Origin: Anaerolineaceae bacterium
GTDB taxonomy: Bacteria; Chloroflexota; Anaerolineae; Anaerolineales; Anaerolineaceae
DNA length: 5,469 nucleotides
NCBI GenBank assembly: GCA_030620065.1
Contig: JAUXFJ010000124.1
Coordinates: 1-5,469 of the forward strand
Reading direction: 5' to 3'
How positions within the stretch are numbered: position 1 is the first letter of the stretch; the number at the start of each line of letters is the position of its first letter. Of the stretch, positions 1-5,469 are shown one piece after another. Under the pieces are notes generated by a model. The model searched no databases. It was given only the letters and a program-made list of their open reading frames with translations, and was not told the origin of the DNA. The translations under genes and the position numbers were made by a program.

Positions 1-1086
1 AATGATATCATTGCCCATGAAGATCACATTTGCCGGGTCAACCTTTTTTTTATTCATGATCTGTTTCAAGGCTTCAGCTTTTTCCAAAACAGCTTGGATC
101 ACCTCGATATTCAACTTCTTACAGCGCTCCATTACCACCGGATTTGCCTCACGTGAGATGACCATGACCTCAACATCAATCTGCTTACGCAAATTCTCAA
201 TTCCGAGACCGTCGGACCGGTTGGCTGCGACGGATTCTTTACCATTCTCATCAACCCAAACCCGATCATCAGTTATAACCCCATCAAAATCCAAGACCAG
301 CATTTGCACTCTTTTTGGCATATAACGGCGCTTATCTGCAGGGTCAACCATTTCCAAGCCGCCCACTTTTACCAGCTTTTCAGCATGCCTCCAATCCGAT
401 GGCAGGTCTATATCAACGGTATAGCGCGGGTCGATATTTAAGGGCAGGATGACATCACCGGTAGGTGAGTGCTTATCCAGAATAACACTTGGGCGAATGA
501 CATCGATATGTCCGGTTTGCCAGAAGACTTTGGGTAAAATCTGTCGGGGAGCATTGTACGCTTCCTTGATCCCGTCTACCCCAATCAAAGTTCTCATCTC
601 CCCAGTTTTATCGTCAATTTGCCACATCTTGTATGGGTTTTGCCCTGCTTCGACCACACCTCGCACCGAATCTGCTTTTGGGTTATCTAATAGGAGCTTT
701 ACCGCATCATCCACACAGCTGTGCGGTCGCACAGGTGAGGTTGGTCTTAGCCAGACGACGACATCCGGGCGGTAGCCTTCATGTTCAGCCAGCCACCCCA
801 GCGCATGCCGCATGACCGGGTAATCCAGTGTTTTATCCTGTGAATACTCTGCCGGCCTGATGAAAGGCGTCTCTGCACCCCATTGCCTGGCCACAGATGC
901 AATTTCTTCATCATCTGTCGTTATGATCACACGGGTAACGGAGGAAGCCTGTCGAGCAGCTACAATACTGTATGCGATCAATGGATAACCTGCAAAATCA
1001 CGAATGTTCTTGCGCGGGATTCCCTTCGAACCGCCACGAGCGGGTATAAGCGCCAATACTTCGGTTTTCTTTACCAAGCTGTCCAT
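1..1086 (-). CDS. CMP-nonulosonate (acylneuraminate-type) cytidylyltransferase fused to a HAD phosphatase domain, partial
   Basis: The protein should activate a nine-carbon acidic sugar (sialic, legionaminic or similar) with CTP to give the CMP-sugar, in the cytoplasm. I translated 362 residues; the frame stays open to the window edge, so the 3' end is missing. Residues 10-230 are the nucleotidyltransferase domain: CTP-loop ALIPARGGSKG (12-22) followed by PRKN, ITTDDEEI (55-62), GAETPFIRP (70-78), LRPTSPVR (113-120), QTGHIDV (190-196) and VDIDLPSDW (224-232). Residues 261-362 are a KdsC-like HAD domain: nucleophile motif LDFDGVITDD (D266, D268), RSDGLGI, motif II Ser311, motif III Lys336, and motif IV MGND (357-360) at the very edge. 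Such fusions suggest that the 9-phosphate is removed by the same polypeptide; that is inference. Its start overlaps the upstream dehydrogenase by 16 nt, indicating translational coupling. The exact sugar is not decidable, so no neuA, legF or pseF symbol is given. Confidence 0.93.
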   Translation of the reverse strand, partial: MDSLVKKTEVLALIPARGGSKGIPRKNIRDFAGYPLIAYSIVAARQASSVTRVIITTDDEEIASVARQWGAETPFIRPAEYSQDKTLDYPVMRHALGWLAEHEGYRPDVVVWLRPTSPVRPHSCVDDAVKLLLDNPKADSVRGVVEAGQNPYKMWQIDDKTGEMRTLIGVDGIKEAYNAPRQILPKVFWQTGHIDVIRPSVILDKHSPTGDVILPLNIDPRYTVDIDLPSDWRHAEKLVKVGGLEMVDPADKRRYMPKRVQMLVLDFDGVITDDRVWVDENGKESVAANRSDGLGIENLRKQIDVEVMVISREANPVVMERCKKLNIEVIQAVLEKAEALKQIMNKKKVDPANVIFMGNDII

Positions 1087-1901
1087 CCTCCATCCACAAT
1101 CAAATTTGCCCCGGTCATATAAGAAGAGGCATTGCTTGCCAAAAACAACATTGCTCCGTTCATCTCATCAATTTCAGCCATTCTGCCCATGACCGCACGT
1201 GCTGAATAATTCTTCACAAAACCTTCATCGTGTTCATTGTAAACTCCACCAGGTGTTAGCGCATTGACGCGAATATTCTTGCCAGCATAATAAGCAGCCA
1301 GATAGCGCGTCAGTCCTAAAACACCAGCCTTGGTAACCGAATAATCCACTGGCTTGAATTTTTCTCTCTCCCCTAGGATGCTGTAAATACCTTGATCTGG
1401 TCCTACTAAACCGTAAATGGAGCTAATATTGACAATCACACCGCGTTCCTGAACCAGCATAGGAGTAACCGCTGCCTGAGAGACCAGGAACATCCCGGTC
1501 AAATTAACATCCAGGGTGTCCCGCCAGGCTTGCAATGGATAATTTTCAAACGTATTGGCTGATTGCGCGCTTCGATTCTGAGGGTCAAACTTCGGGTCCA
1601 ATGCTGCACTGTTCACCAACACATCCAGCCGCCCGAAAAGATCAATGGTTTTTTTGACCATAGCTTTGGTTGATTGCGGATCCGTAACATTCACTCTGCA
1701 AGCAACTGCCGAGAGTCCTTCAGCCCGGATCGAATCCGCCTGAGCTTGCGCAGCGTCACCGTTGAGATCAGCAACCAGCACCTTGGCACCGGCTTGGGCC
1801 AATGTGCGGCTGAACTGCTGGCCTAAAAGACCAGCCGCCCCAGTCACAACCGCGACACTTCCCACCATCGAAAACTTTTCCATAACATTGCTCATGTTCA
1901 T
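1071..1901 (-). CDS. Short-chain dehydrogenase/reductase, PtmA-like, of a nonulosonic acid locus
   Basis: This is a 276-residue classical SDR, a cytoplasmic NAD(P)-dependent oxidoreductase that probably acts on a nucleotide- or phospho-sugar precursor. The Rossmann motif TGAAGLLG is at 20-27, an acidic D45 ends strand 2 (favouring NAD), the NNAG equivalent is NSAA (97-100), the structural Asn is N133, and the catalytic residues are S161, Y187 and K191, followed by PGG (217-219). The Ser-Tyr spacing is 26 residues, about 13 more than in a typical SDR, because of an inserted segment around 168-184. The C terminus ASSYMTGANLIVDGGWTAW is the form I associate with SDRs beside sialic/legionaminic genes, such as PtmA next to PtmB in Campylobacter. 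The last 16 nt overlap the synthetase gene, so the two are very likely co-translated. Three in-frame ATGs (codons 1, 3 and 7) could serve as start and none has a strong ribosome binding site; the longest is given. The substrate is unknown. Confidence 0.92.
   Translation of the reverse strand: MNMSNVMEKFSMVGSVAVVTGAAGLLGQQFSRTLAQAGAKVLVADLNGDAAQAQADSIRAEGLSAVACRVNVTDPQSTKAMVKKTIDLFGRLDVLVNSAALDPKFDPQNRSAQSANTFENYPLQAWRDTLDVNLTGMFLVSQAAVTPMLVQERGVIVNISSIYGLVGPDQGIYSILGEREKFKPVDYSVTKAGVLGLTRYLAAYYAGKNIRVNALTPGGVYNEHDEGFVKNYSARAVMGRMAEIDEMNGAMLFLASNASSYMTGANLIVDGGWTAW
1087..1091 (-). promoter_or_regulatory. Ribosome binding site that makes the synthetase start ambiguous
   Basis: The minus strand reads GGAGG directly abutting the ATG at 1086, with no spacer, which is too close for that ATG. 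A TTG in the same frame at 1077-1075 (codon 4) has a 9-nt spacer from this GGAGG. The true start may therefore be the TTG, shortening the protein by three residues and the overlap with the upstream gene to 7 nt. Both starts leave the CTP-binding loop intact. The site lies inside the last codons of the dehydrogenase gene. Confidence 0.5.
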
Positions 1902-1993
1902 TAACCAGTTTCCACTCTCGCATTTAGATTTTTATGCGATTTTGACTCTTCAATGTCATTATGTAAGCAGCTGCTCCCGCGAGTTAACCTTTA
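1902..1993. other. Intergenic spacer with an inverted repeat
   Basis: These 92 nt separate the methyltransferase stop from the dehydrogenase start. A perfect 6-bp inverted repeat (TCGCAT at 1918-1923, ATGCGA at 1934-1939, 10-nt loop) lies just upstream of the dehydrogenase. A 10-bp palindrome, AGCAGCTGCT, is at 1966-1975. On the minus strand neither is followed by a T run, so I do not call a terminator in the direction of transcription. Weak promoter-like words (CATAAT, TTGAAG) exist without a convincing partner. The spacing is compatible with read-through of one operon. Confidence 0.4.
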
Positions 1994-3379
1994 TTAGCCT
2001 ATACCTCTTTCCATCAAGTAAAGCACTCGTTCTGACCCTACCACCGCTTTGCTTTCCAGGATTTTATATGCCTGACAAAATGCGGTTTCAAAACCGCTTT
2101 GAGTATAATCCGGGAATATATCTTCACGTGTCGTCAACAAGCGTTTTACCTGTGAATCAGTTTTAGGTACAAATTCGATGATTAAATAGCTCCCAAGATC
2201 TTTAAAGAAATTGGCTATATCCAACAGCGGCACATTGTTGGCAATTGCCAGGTGATGTGCCAATGCCAAAGCCAATATTGCATCCACAGGCCCGCGTGCA
2301 GCAAGTGAGCTTCTCTCCTGGTGATGCCAACCCAGCGAAGGCGAAGGGTTCGTCAGGTCCATGACCAATGGCAAGATATTCTTTTCACGTTTTGCCTTGA
2401 CCTGCTTATAATTTTGTGTCACCGCACCCGGGTCGATGTCAAAGGCTACCGTCCTAATCCCTTGGTCGCTTGCCAATCGGCTGAATTCACCTGTATTCGC
2501 ACCAAGATCCCATACAAAATTTGGTTTAATACGCGCCAGGAAAGCAGATATCACCTGCTTCTTGGCTTGAAAAGCATCCTCACTGTAGTTGTTGTCCTGA
2601 TAATAATCAGTCCATCCAGTGTTAACCATTTTTGCTTTAAGACTTTTAACCGTCGTTTCCAAACTTTCAAGCAGTCCAATCAATGCCATGCGGTTCATTT
2701 TTACTTTAATCGCGTCTTTATCAACCATTTGGCCAGCATAGCGCTTCTGACTTTTTGCATGCATGTGGATATGCGTTAATAAACCAAACCGGAAGCGCGT
2801 TTTATTAGGAAGCAAAGCACTTGCCAAATCAAGCGGTATGCCATCGATGTTAACCCGCATAAGTTGGCTCAAACGCACATCGCGATAAACCATCAACGCC
2901 AATGGCGCCAGGAAGTGTTGACAGAACTGGCGATATGCCGTCCAAGGTTCGCCTTCGCGGTAGATTTCAAAAGAAAGCGTATCAATCAAAACAGCGCGAC
3001 CATTAAAATACTGTACGTTATACGCACTGGCATCCTTTAGGCTCATACCAAATTCAAGGGACCGTTTGGCAATAGCCAAGGTAAGCAGTGCAGCTTCTCT
3101 AAGTTGGCCAAAGCACCATTCATAAGGGTATGAGATAAAGTCAATGGGGTCAGGTTTTACAACCTTATATGCCAACTTAGGGATCGGTGCAAGAGCCGCA
3201 TCAACTTCCTCATGAGCAATCATGGCTCCTGCCCTGGTCAGTCTTTCATATAAACCGGATTCCATCAATGTATCATAATCCGCTTGGTATGACTTATTTA
3301 TCTGCCTGTAAATTACCCCCTTATGCTCAAACATGAATCCGCTTGGATCTCGAAATGATGCAGCTATTCTTTTACTCAT
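1994..3379 (-). CDS. Two-domain protein: conserved N-terminal domain plus class I SAM-dependent methyltransferase
   Basis: This 461-residue protein is likely cytoplasmic; I see no signal peptide or clear membrane segment. The C-terminal half (about 256-461) is a Rossmann-type methyltransferase: a lead-in WTDYY...NNYSEDAF (256-270), SAM motif I VWDLGANTGEFS (289-300), acidic FDIDP at the end of strand 2 (313-317), a motif like AILALALAHHL (367-377) at strand 4, and IIEFVPKTD (400-408) at strand 5. The N-terminal part (about 8-200) opens with FRDPSGFMFEHKGVIYRQIN and holds SLKDASAYNVQYFNG (113-127) and LIDTLSFE (131-138). The pattern K115-D116-x4-N121...D133 resembles the catalytic loop and metal-binding Asp of kinase-like folds; that is a pattern reading, not a proven homology. 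Position in a glycan locus suggests O- or N-methylation of a sugar or a glycan end. The acceptor is unknown. The ATG at 3379 lacks a clear ribosome binding site, but the conserved-looking N terminus supports it. Confidence 0.85.
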   Translation of the reverse strand: MSKRIAASFRDPSGFMFEHKGVIYRQINKSYQADYDTLMESGLYERLTRAGAMIAHEEVDAALAPIPKLAYKVVKPDPIDFISYPYEWCFGQLREAALLTLAIAKRSLEFGMSLKDASAYNVQYFNGRAVLIDTLSFEIYREGEPWTAYRQFCQHFLAPLALMVYRDVRLSQLMRVNIDGIPLDLASALLPNKTRFRFGLLTHIHMHAKSQKRYAGQMVDKDAIKVKMNRMALIGLLESLETTVKSLKAKMVNTGWTDYYQDNNYSEDAFQAKKQVISAFLARIKPNFVWDLGANTGEFSRLASDQGIRTVAFDIDPGAVTQNYKQVKAKREKNILPLVMDLTNPSPSLGWHHQERSSLAARGPVDAILALALAHHLAIANNVPLLDIANFFKDLGSYLIIEFVPKTDSQVKRLLTTREDIFPDYTQSGFETAFCQAYKILESKAVVGSERVLYLMERGIG

Positions 3380-3484
3380 TTTGCCATCTTTTCCATAATC
3401 CAGATATTCTATTGCTCATGATATACGTTCGCATGATCCTCTATGCTTATATTCAACGGCAGCAACTCATCCAGCTTATAAAAT
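3380..3484. other. Intergenic spacer containing a 29-codon open frame
   Basis: These 105 nt lie between the small membrane-protein gene and the methyltransferase gene. On the minus strand an ATG at 3498, inside the last codons of the membrane-protein gene in another frame, opens a 29-codon frame that ends with TAG at 3409-3411. It has no visible ribosome binding site and no recognised similarity, so I do not call it a gene, although overlap with the upstream stop could allow coupled reinitiation. I see no convincing promoter or terminator here. Confidence 0.35.
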
Positions 3485-3691
3485 CTAGTCCAACTCATCA
3501 GGTATCGCTGTCGGATCTGCATCCTCAAACTCTCCAGGTTTCTTACGCTTAAACCATGCCACGATCTTTTTCCAATAAATACGCACCGCAACAGCACCGC
3601 CCAATAAACCAGCCATAAGCATCTGAATGATAAAACTCCCAGTACCAGGGTCAAGATAGGTCAAAGGTTTTAGCAGAAAATGGATATGCAT
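3485..3691 (-). CDS. Small single-pass membrane protein with YLDPGTGSF motif, unknown function
   Basis: This is a 68-residue protein. A short N-terminal segment leads into TYLDPGTGSF (11-20). A hydrophobic helix follows at about 19-38 (FIIQMLMAGLLGGAVAVRIY), then a basic stretch WKKIVAWFKRKK (40-51), and then an acidic, Pro-containing tail ending in DELD. The basic flank after the helix predicts a cytoplasmic C terminus and an outside N terminus. The DPGTGS-plus-helix form is one I recognise as a recurring small unknown protein in polysaccharide and glycosyltransferase clusters; its function is not known to me. The start is well supported by GAGG seven nt upstream. A second frame on the same strand (3654-3409) overlaps it but gives a cysteine- and tryptophan-rich sequence with no conserved look. 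A role as a membrane anchor or accessory for the neighbouring enzymes would be inference only. Confidence 0.85.
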   Translation of the reverse strand: MHIHFLLKPLTYLDPGTGSFIIQMLMAGLLGGAVAVRIYWKKIVAWFKRKKPGEFEDADPTAIPDELD

Positions 3692-3698
3692 TAATTTG

Positions 3699-3702
3699 CC
3701 TC
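3699..3702 (-). promoter_or_regulatory. Ribosome binding site for the small membrane protein
   Basis: The minus strand reads GAGG followed by a 7-nt spacer and the ATG at 3691. This fixes the start of the 68-residue frame and favours it over the overlapping frame on the same strand. Confidence 0.7.
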
Positions 3703-3752
3703 GTGTACTTTCTAATTTATGTGTTTCCTGTGTTTTAGGAAAGAGCCTAAGT

Positions 3753-3761
3753 ATTTTACCA
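3753..3761 (-). promoter_or_regulatory. Possible extended -10 promoter element
   Basis: In the AT-rich 151-nt spacer the minus strand reads TGG-TAAAAT, which fits an extended -10 element (TGn plus a -10 hexamer). It lies about 60 nt upstream of the small membrane-protein start. No good -35 hexamer lies 17 nt upstream; a TTGAAA is present but only 12 nt away. It could start a secondary transcript for the downstream four genes. This is a weak call. Confidence 0.25.
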
Positions 3762-3842
3762 CTTACACTGTTTCAAGATATATCACAGTCGATAATTACG
3801 AATTCAACGCTCTACGGCAATTTAACTATTGTGCCGATAAAA

Positions 3843-4835
3843 TCAATACAAAATTACCCTTTGGCAACCTTGCGCAGCAGATTCATGTACAGCCAAGGCA
3901 ATCTCCAACGCCCTCCGTCCATCTTCAAGGCTGCAGCGTACTGTTTCCTCTCCACGTATCACTGTGAGGAAATGCGCCATTTCGTCAAGGAAAAGGTCAT
4001 TTCGTTCAAAACCGCTCGGTGCGTCAAGTCGCTCCCACCCAGAGCTGCTTACGCGATATACATCCGCAGCGCCCCCCGCATTGTTCCAGCGGATGAAGCC
4101 ATTAGCAGTTGTTATTTCCATCCAGTGAGAAGGCGGGCGTTGATAATAATCTAAATGCACAAACCCAGTGCATCCATTGAGAAACGCCAGTGTGATCTCT
4201 GCGTGGTCTTCAACCTCAATGTTAAGGTCGCTCGTTTGCCCGGTCATAGCGGAAAGGCTGCCGACTTCGCCAATCAGCCAGCGCAAGGTGTCAAAAGGAT
4301 GAGAAAGCGTAAGTACAACTCCGCCGCCCAGATCCGCACGCGCGGCATATGTTTTACGGTAATCTTCCCAAGGATGCCATCCCGGAAGATACTCTCCCCA
4401 ATGTACATGCACTGACAGCGGTCTGCCGAGCTCCCCGGAGTCCAGTAATACCTTGATCTGCATCAAAACTGGATGAAAGCGAAATTGATAGCCAACCAAA
4501 GCGGTTTTTCCGGAACTTGCAATATTACGTGCCAACTGGTCCAATCCTTCTTTCGTGTGAGAGACTGGCTTTTCCAGCAACAGATGGCATCCAGCTTCCG
4601 AAGCAGGCAGCGCAACGTCGAGATGAGCAGCAGTTGGATTCGAAACAATTACTGCGTCCGGTGCCTGTGCCAGCGCAGCTTGTAGATCGGTTTCTACCTT
4701 AAACAAAGCTAATTCTTCATCCGGTATAGTGCTTTGATACGTTCGATACAGTGAGATATTCTTTTCACCCAACGCGAGCAAATTACGAATATGCCGTCTG
4801 CCTATTGAGCCTGAACCTGCAATTAGGAACTTCAC
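3843..4835 (-). CDS. Gfo/Idh/MocA family NAD(P)-dependent sugar oxidoreductase
   Basis: This 330-residue cytoplasmic enzyme has the usual length for the family, whose members oxidise or reduce a sugar ring carbon, often on nucleotide sugars in glycan loci. The N-terminal Rossmann domain has FLIAGSGSIGRRHIRNL (3-19) with the GxGxxG-x-RH signature, VIVSNPTAAH (62-71), and the hallmark EKP (88-90), in which K89 is the catalytic lysine. The C-terminal domain starts near GYQFRFHP (115-122) and carries LGGGVVLTLSHPFD (169-182). The usual form of this motif has Asp before the active-site His (GGG-x3-D-x2-H-x2-D); here position 176 is Thr, while H179 and D182 are kept. The gene starts with GTG, placed by AAGGA seven nt upstream, and follows the glycosyltransferase-like gene by 19 nt, so the two form one operon. 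The substrate cannot be named from sequence. Confidence 0.9.
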   Translation of the reverse strand: MKFLIAGSGSIGRRHIRNLLALGEKNISLYRTYQSTIPDEELALFKVETDLQAALAQAPDAVIVSNPTAAHLDVALPASEAGCHLLLEKPVSHTKEGLDQLARNIASSGKTALVGYQFRFHPVLMQIKVLLDSGELGRPLSVHVHWGEYLPGWHPWEDYRKTYAARADLGGGVVLTLSHPFDTLRWLIGEVGSLSAMTGQTSDLNIEVEDHAEITLAFLNGCTGFVHLDYYQRPPSHWMEITTANGFIRWNNAGGAADVYRVSSSGWERLDAPSGFERNDLFLDEMAHFLTVIRGEETVRCSLEDGRRALEIALAVHESAAQGCQRVILY

Positions 4836-4842
4836 GTTTCAG

Positions 4843-4847
4843 TCCTT
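4843..4847 (-). promoter_or_regulatory. Ribosome binding site fixing a GTG start
   Basis: The minus strand reads AAGGA, then seven nt, then GTG at 4835-4833. This supports the GTG as start of the oxidoreductase, and the Rossmann strand begins at codon 2, as expected for the family. The site lies in the 19-nt gap after the upstream gene's stop codon. Confidence 0.75.
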
Positions 4848-4854
4848 AATAATC

Positions 4855-5469
4855 TTATTTCAAATTAAGCAGGGCATGCAGTTTATTGACAACGCCTTGC
4901 ATGATATGGCGCACGACTTTGTTCATGGCTATCTTCTTCAGAAGGCCCGTCTTGCTGGTTGTAATATTTGCTTTTTTAACATTCAGACCATGGGATTTAG
5001 CAATCTGGGCAATTTCCTCAGGGATAGCATTCCCCATCAGCTTAATAGTTTGAGCGCGTGTAGTCAGGCGCAAATACCCTTTTTTATCCATGCGATCATC
5101 CATCTCAACCATGCGCCCCATCAAACCATCATTCCATCCAGTTGGTAGCATTTCATCAAAAATAGGCAGAATGACCTTTTTAGGGGTAACTACCTGAAAA
5201 TGGTGTGCTGACACCCAAGCTTCCAAGCCATCGTAACTGACAAGGATATCCTCAATCCCTTCAGTTTCACTCTGATAGCGTTCAGGGCTGCGATCATAAG
5301 CCTCAATATATTCCTCTTCCCATTTGTGCGGCATCAACAGACCGCGCTGAACTGTATGCTCTGCCTCGCCGGCCCATTTGACGGTCGCCTCCGAGCTCAA
5401 CCTGACCCGTTCACGTACGTAAAACCCTGTCACCGCGCCCACATTCGGGAAGGTATCCAAGACACTCAG
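4855..5469 (-). CDS. Probable family-2 glycosyltransferase, C-terminal part only
   Basis: The frame is open to the window edge, giving 204 residues of a longer protein. A TTG at 5460 is in frame but is almost certainly an internal Leu (LSVLDTFPNVG), because the upstream codons continue the frame. Visible blocks are FPNVGAVTGFYVR near the start, then IEDILVSYDGLEAWVSAHHFQVV, FDEMLPTGWNDGLMGRMVEMDDRMDKKGYLRLTT, and KLMGNAIPEE. The order of these blocks (VGAVTG after a missing nucleotide-binding half, an xAxHHFQ block, GYLRL, and a GN before the tail) resembles GT-A family-2 glycosyltransferases of polysaccharide loci; I rely on recalled family resemblance. The DxD metal site would lie outside the window. 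The tail (about 165-204) is basic with amphipathic helices and may touch the membrane. The gene is followed after 19 nt by the oxidoreductase. Acceptor and donor sugars are unknown. Confidence 0.55.
   Translation of the reverse strand: MSVLDTFPNVGAVTGFYVRERVRLSSEATVKWAGEAEHTVQRGLLMPHKWEEEYIEAYDRSPERYQSETEGIEDILVSYDGLEAWVSAHHFQVVTPKKVILPIFDEMLPTGWNDGLMGRMVEMDDRMDKKGYLRLTTRAQTIKLMGNAIPEEIAQIAKSHGLNVKKANITTSKTGLLKKIAMNKVVRHIMQGVVNKLHALLNLK

Larger units (their letters stand above)
3692..3842. other. Longest intergenic spacer of the window, with two short hairpins
   Basis: These 151 AT-rich nt separate the oxidoreductase stop from the small membrane-protein gene. They hold an inverted repeat CGGCA/TGCCG (3815-3819 with 3832-3836, 12-nt loop) just after the oxidoreductase gene and a second, TTTCCT/AGGAAA (3724-3729 with 3737-3742, 7-nt loop), nearer the next gene. 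Neither is followed by a T run on the minus strand, so neither is a standard intrinsic terminator. The spacer is the best candidate in the window for an operon boundary or internal promoter. Confidence 0.4.

Noticed and set aside
1966..1975. The 10-bp palindrome AGCAGCTGCT as an operator
   Set aside because: A single short palindrome is expected by chance at this scale, and no second copy or nearby promoter supports it.
1762..2166. A plus-strand frame spanning the methyltransferase-dehydrogenase spacer
   Set aside because: It runs antisense through the ends of two well-supported genes, has no ribosome binding site that I can see and no recognisable motif.
2321..2779. A 152-codon open frame on the plus strand
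   Set aside because: It lies wholly inside the methyltransferase gene on the opposite strand, and its translation shows no domain or motif. The same holds for the other plus-strand frames inside the six genes.
3409..3654. An 81-codon minus-strand frame overlapping the small membrane-protein gene
   Set aside because: It has no supporting ribosome binding site, a biased composition rich in Cys, Trp and Arg over the overlap, and covers a frame whose alternative carries a clear conserved motif and a GAGG site. Only its last 29 codons are kept as a minor finding.
3724..3742. Short hairpin as an intrinsic terminator
   Set aside because: The stem is only 6 bp, A+T-rich, and not followed by a T run on the transcribed strand.
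5458..5460. TTG as the start of the glycosyltransferase-like gene
   Set aside because: The frame continues upstream to the window edge with a coding-like sequence (LSVLDTFPNVG), and no ribosome binding site can be seen, so this is an internal Leu codon.

Overview
The window is a piece of a surface-glycan biosynthesis locus from a bacterium. I put G+C in the mid-40s percent by eye. Every credible gene lies on the minus strand, so transcription runs from high to low coordinates. I cannot assign a taxon. Sugar-modification genes like these move easily between phyla, and no rRNA, ribosomal-protein or other lineage marker is present. I see no tRNA, CRISPR, insertion sequence or phage gene.

Layout in transcription order: (1) 5469-4855, the C-terminal 204 residues of a protein that looks like a family-2 (GT-A) glycosyltransferase, whose 5' end lies outside the window. 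(2) 4835-3843, a Gfo/Idh/MocA-type NAD(P)-dependent sugar oxidoreductase, 19 nt downstream, with a GTG start and a good ribosome binding site. (3) A 151-nt intergenic stretch with a possible weak promoter. (4) 3691-3485, a 68-residue single-pass membrane protein carrying the motif YLDPGTGSF, a small conserved protein of unknown function that I associate with polysaccharide clusters. (5) 3379-1994, a 461-residue two-domain protein. Its C-terminal half is a class I SAM-dependent methyltransferase. Its N-terminal half is a separate conserved domain containing a KD-x4-N...D pattern that resembles the catalytic core of a kinase fold. (6) 1901-1071, a short-chain dehydrogenase of the type seen beside nonulosonic-acid genes (PtmA-like). 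(7) 1086-1, a CMP-nonulosonate (sialic acid-like) cytidylyltransferase fused to a KdsC-type HAD phosphatase domain and cut by the window edge just after HAD motif IV.

Taken together, the dehydrogenase and synthetase genes overlap by 16 nt and probably act in one pathway that makes and activates a sialic-, legionaminic- or related nine-carbon acid. The oxidoreductase probably makes or remodels another sugar precursor. The glycosyltransferase and methyltransferase would assemble and cap the glycan. The condensing enzyme (NeuB/LegI/PseI) and earlier pathway enzymes are not in the window, so the exact nonulosonic acid cannot be named. The parts I would call least described are the N-terminal domain of the methyltransferase protein and the 68-residue membrane protein next to it.
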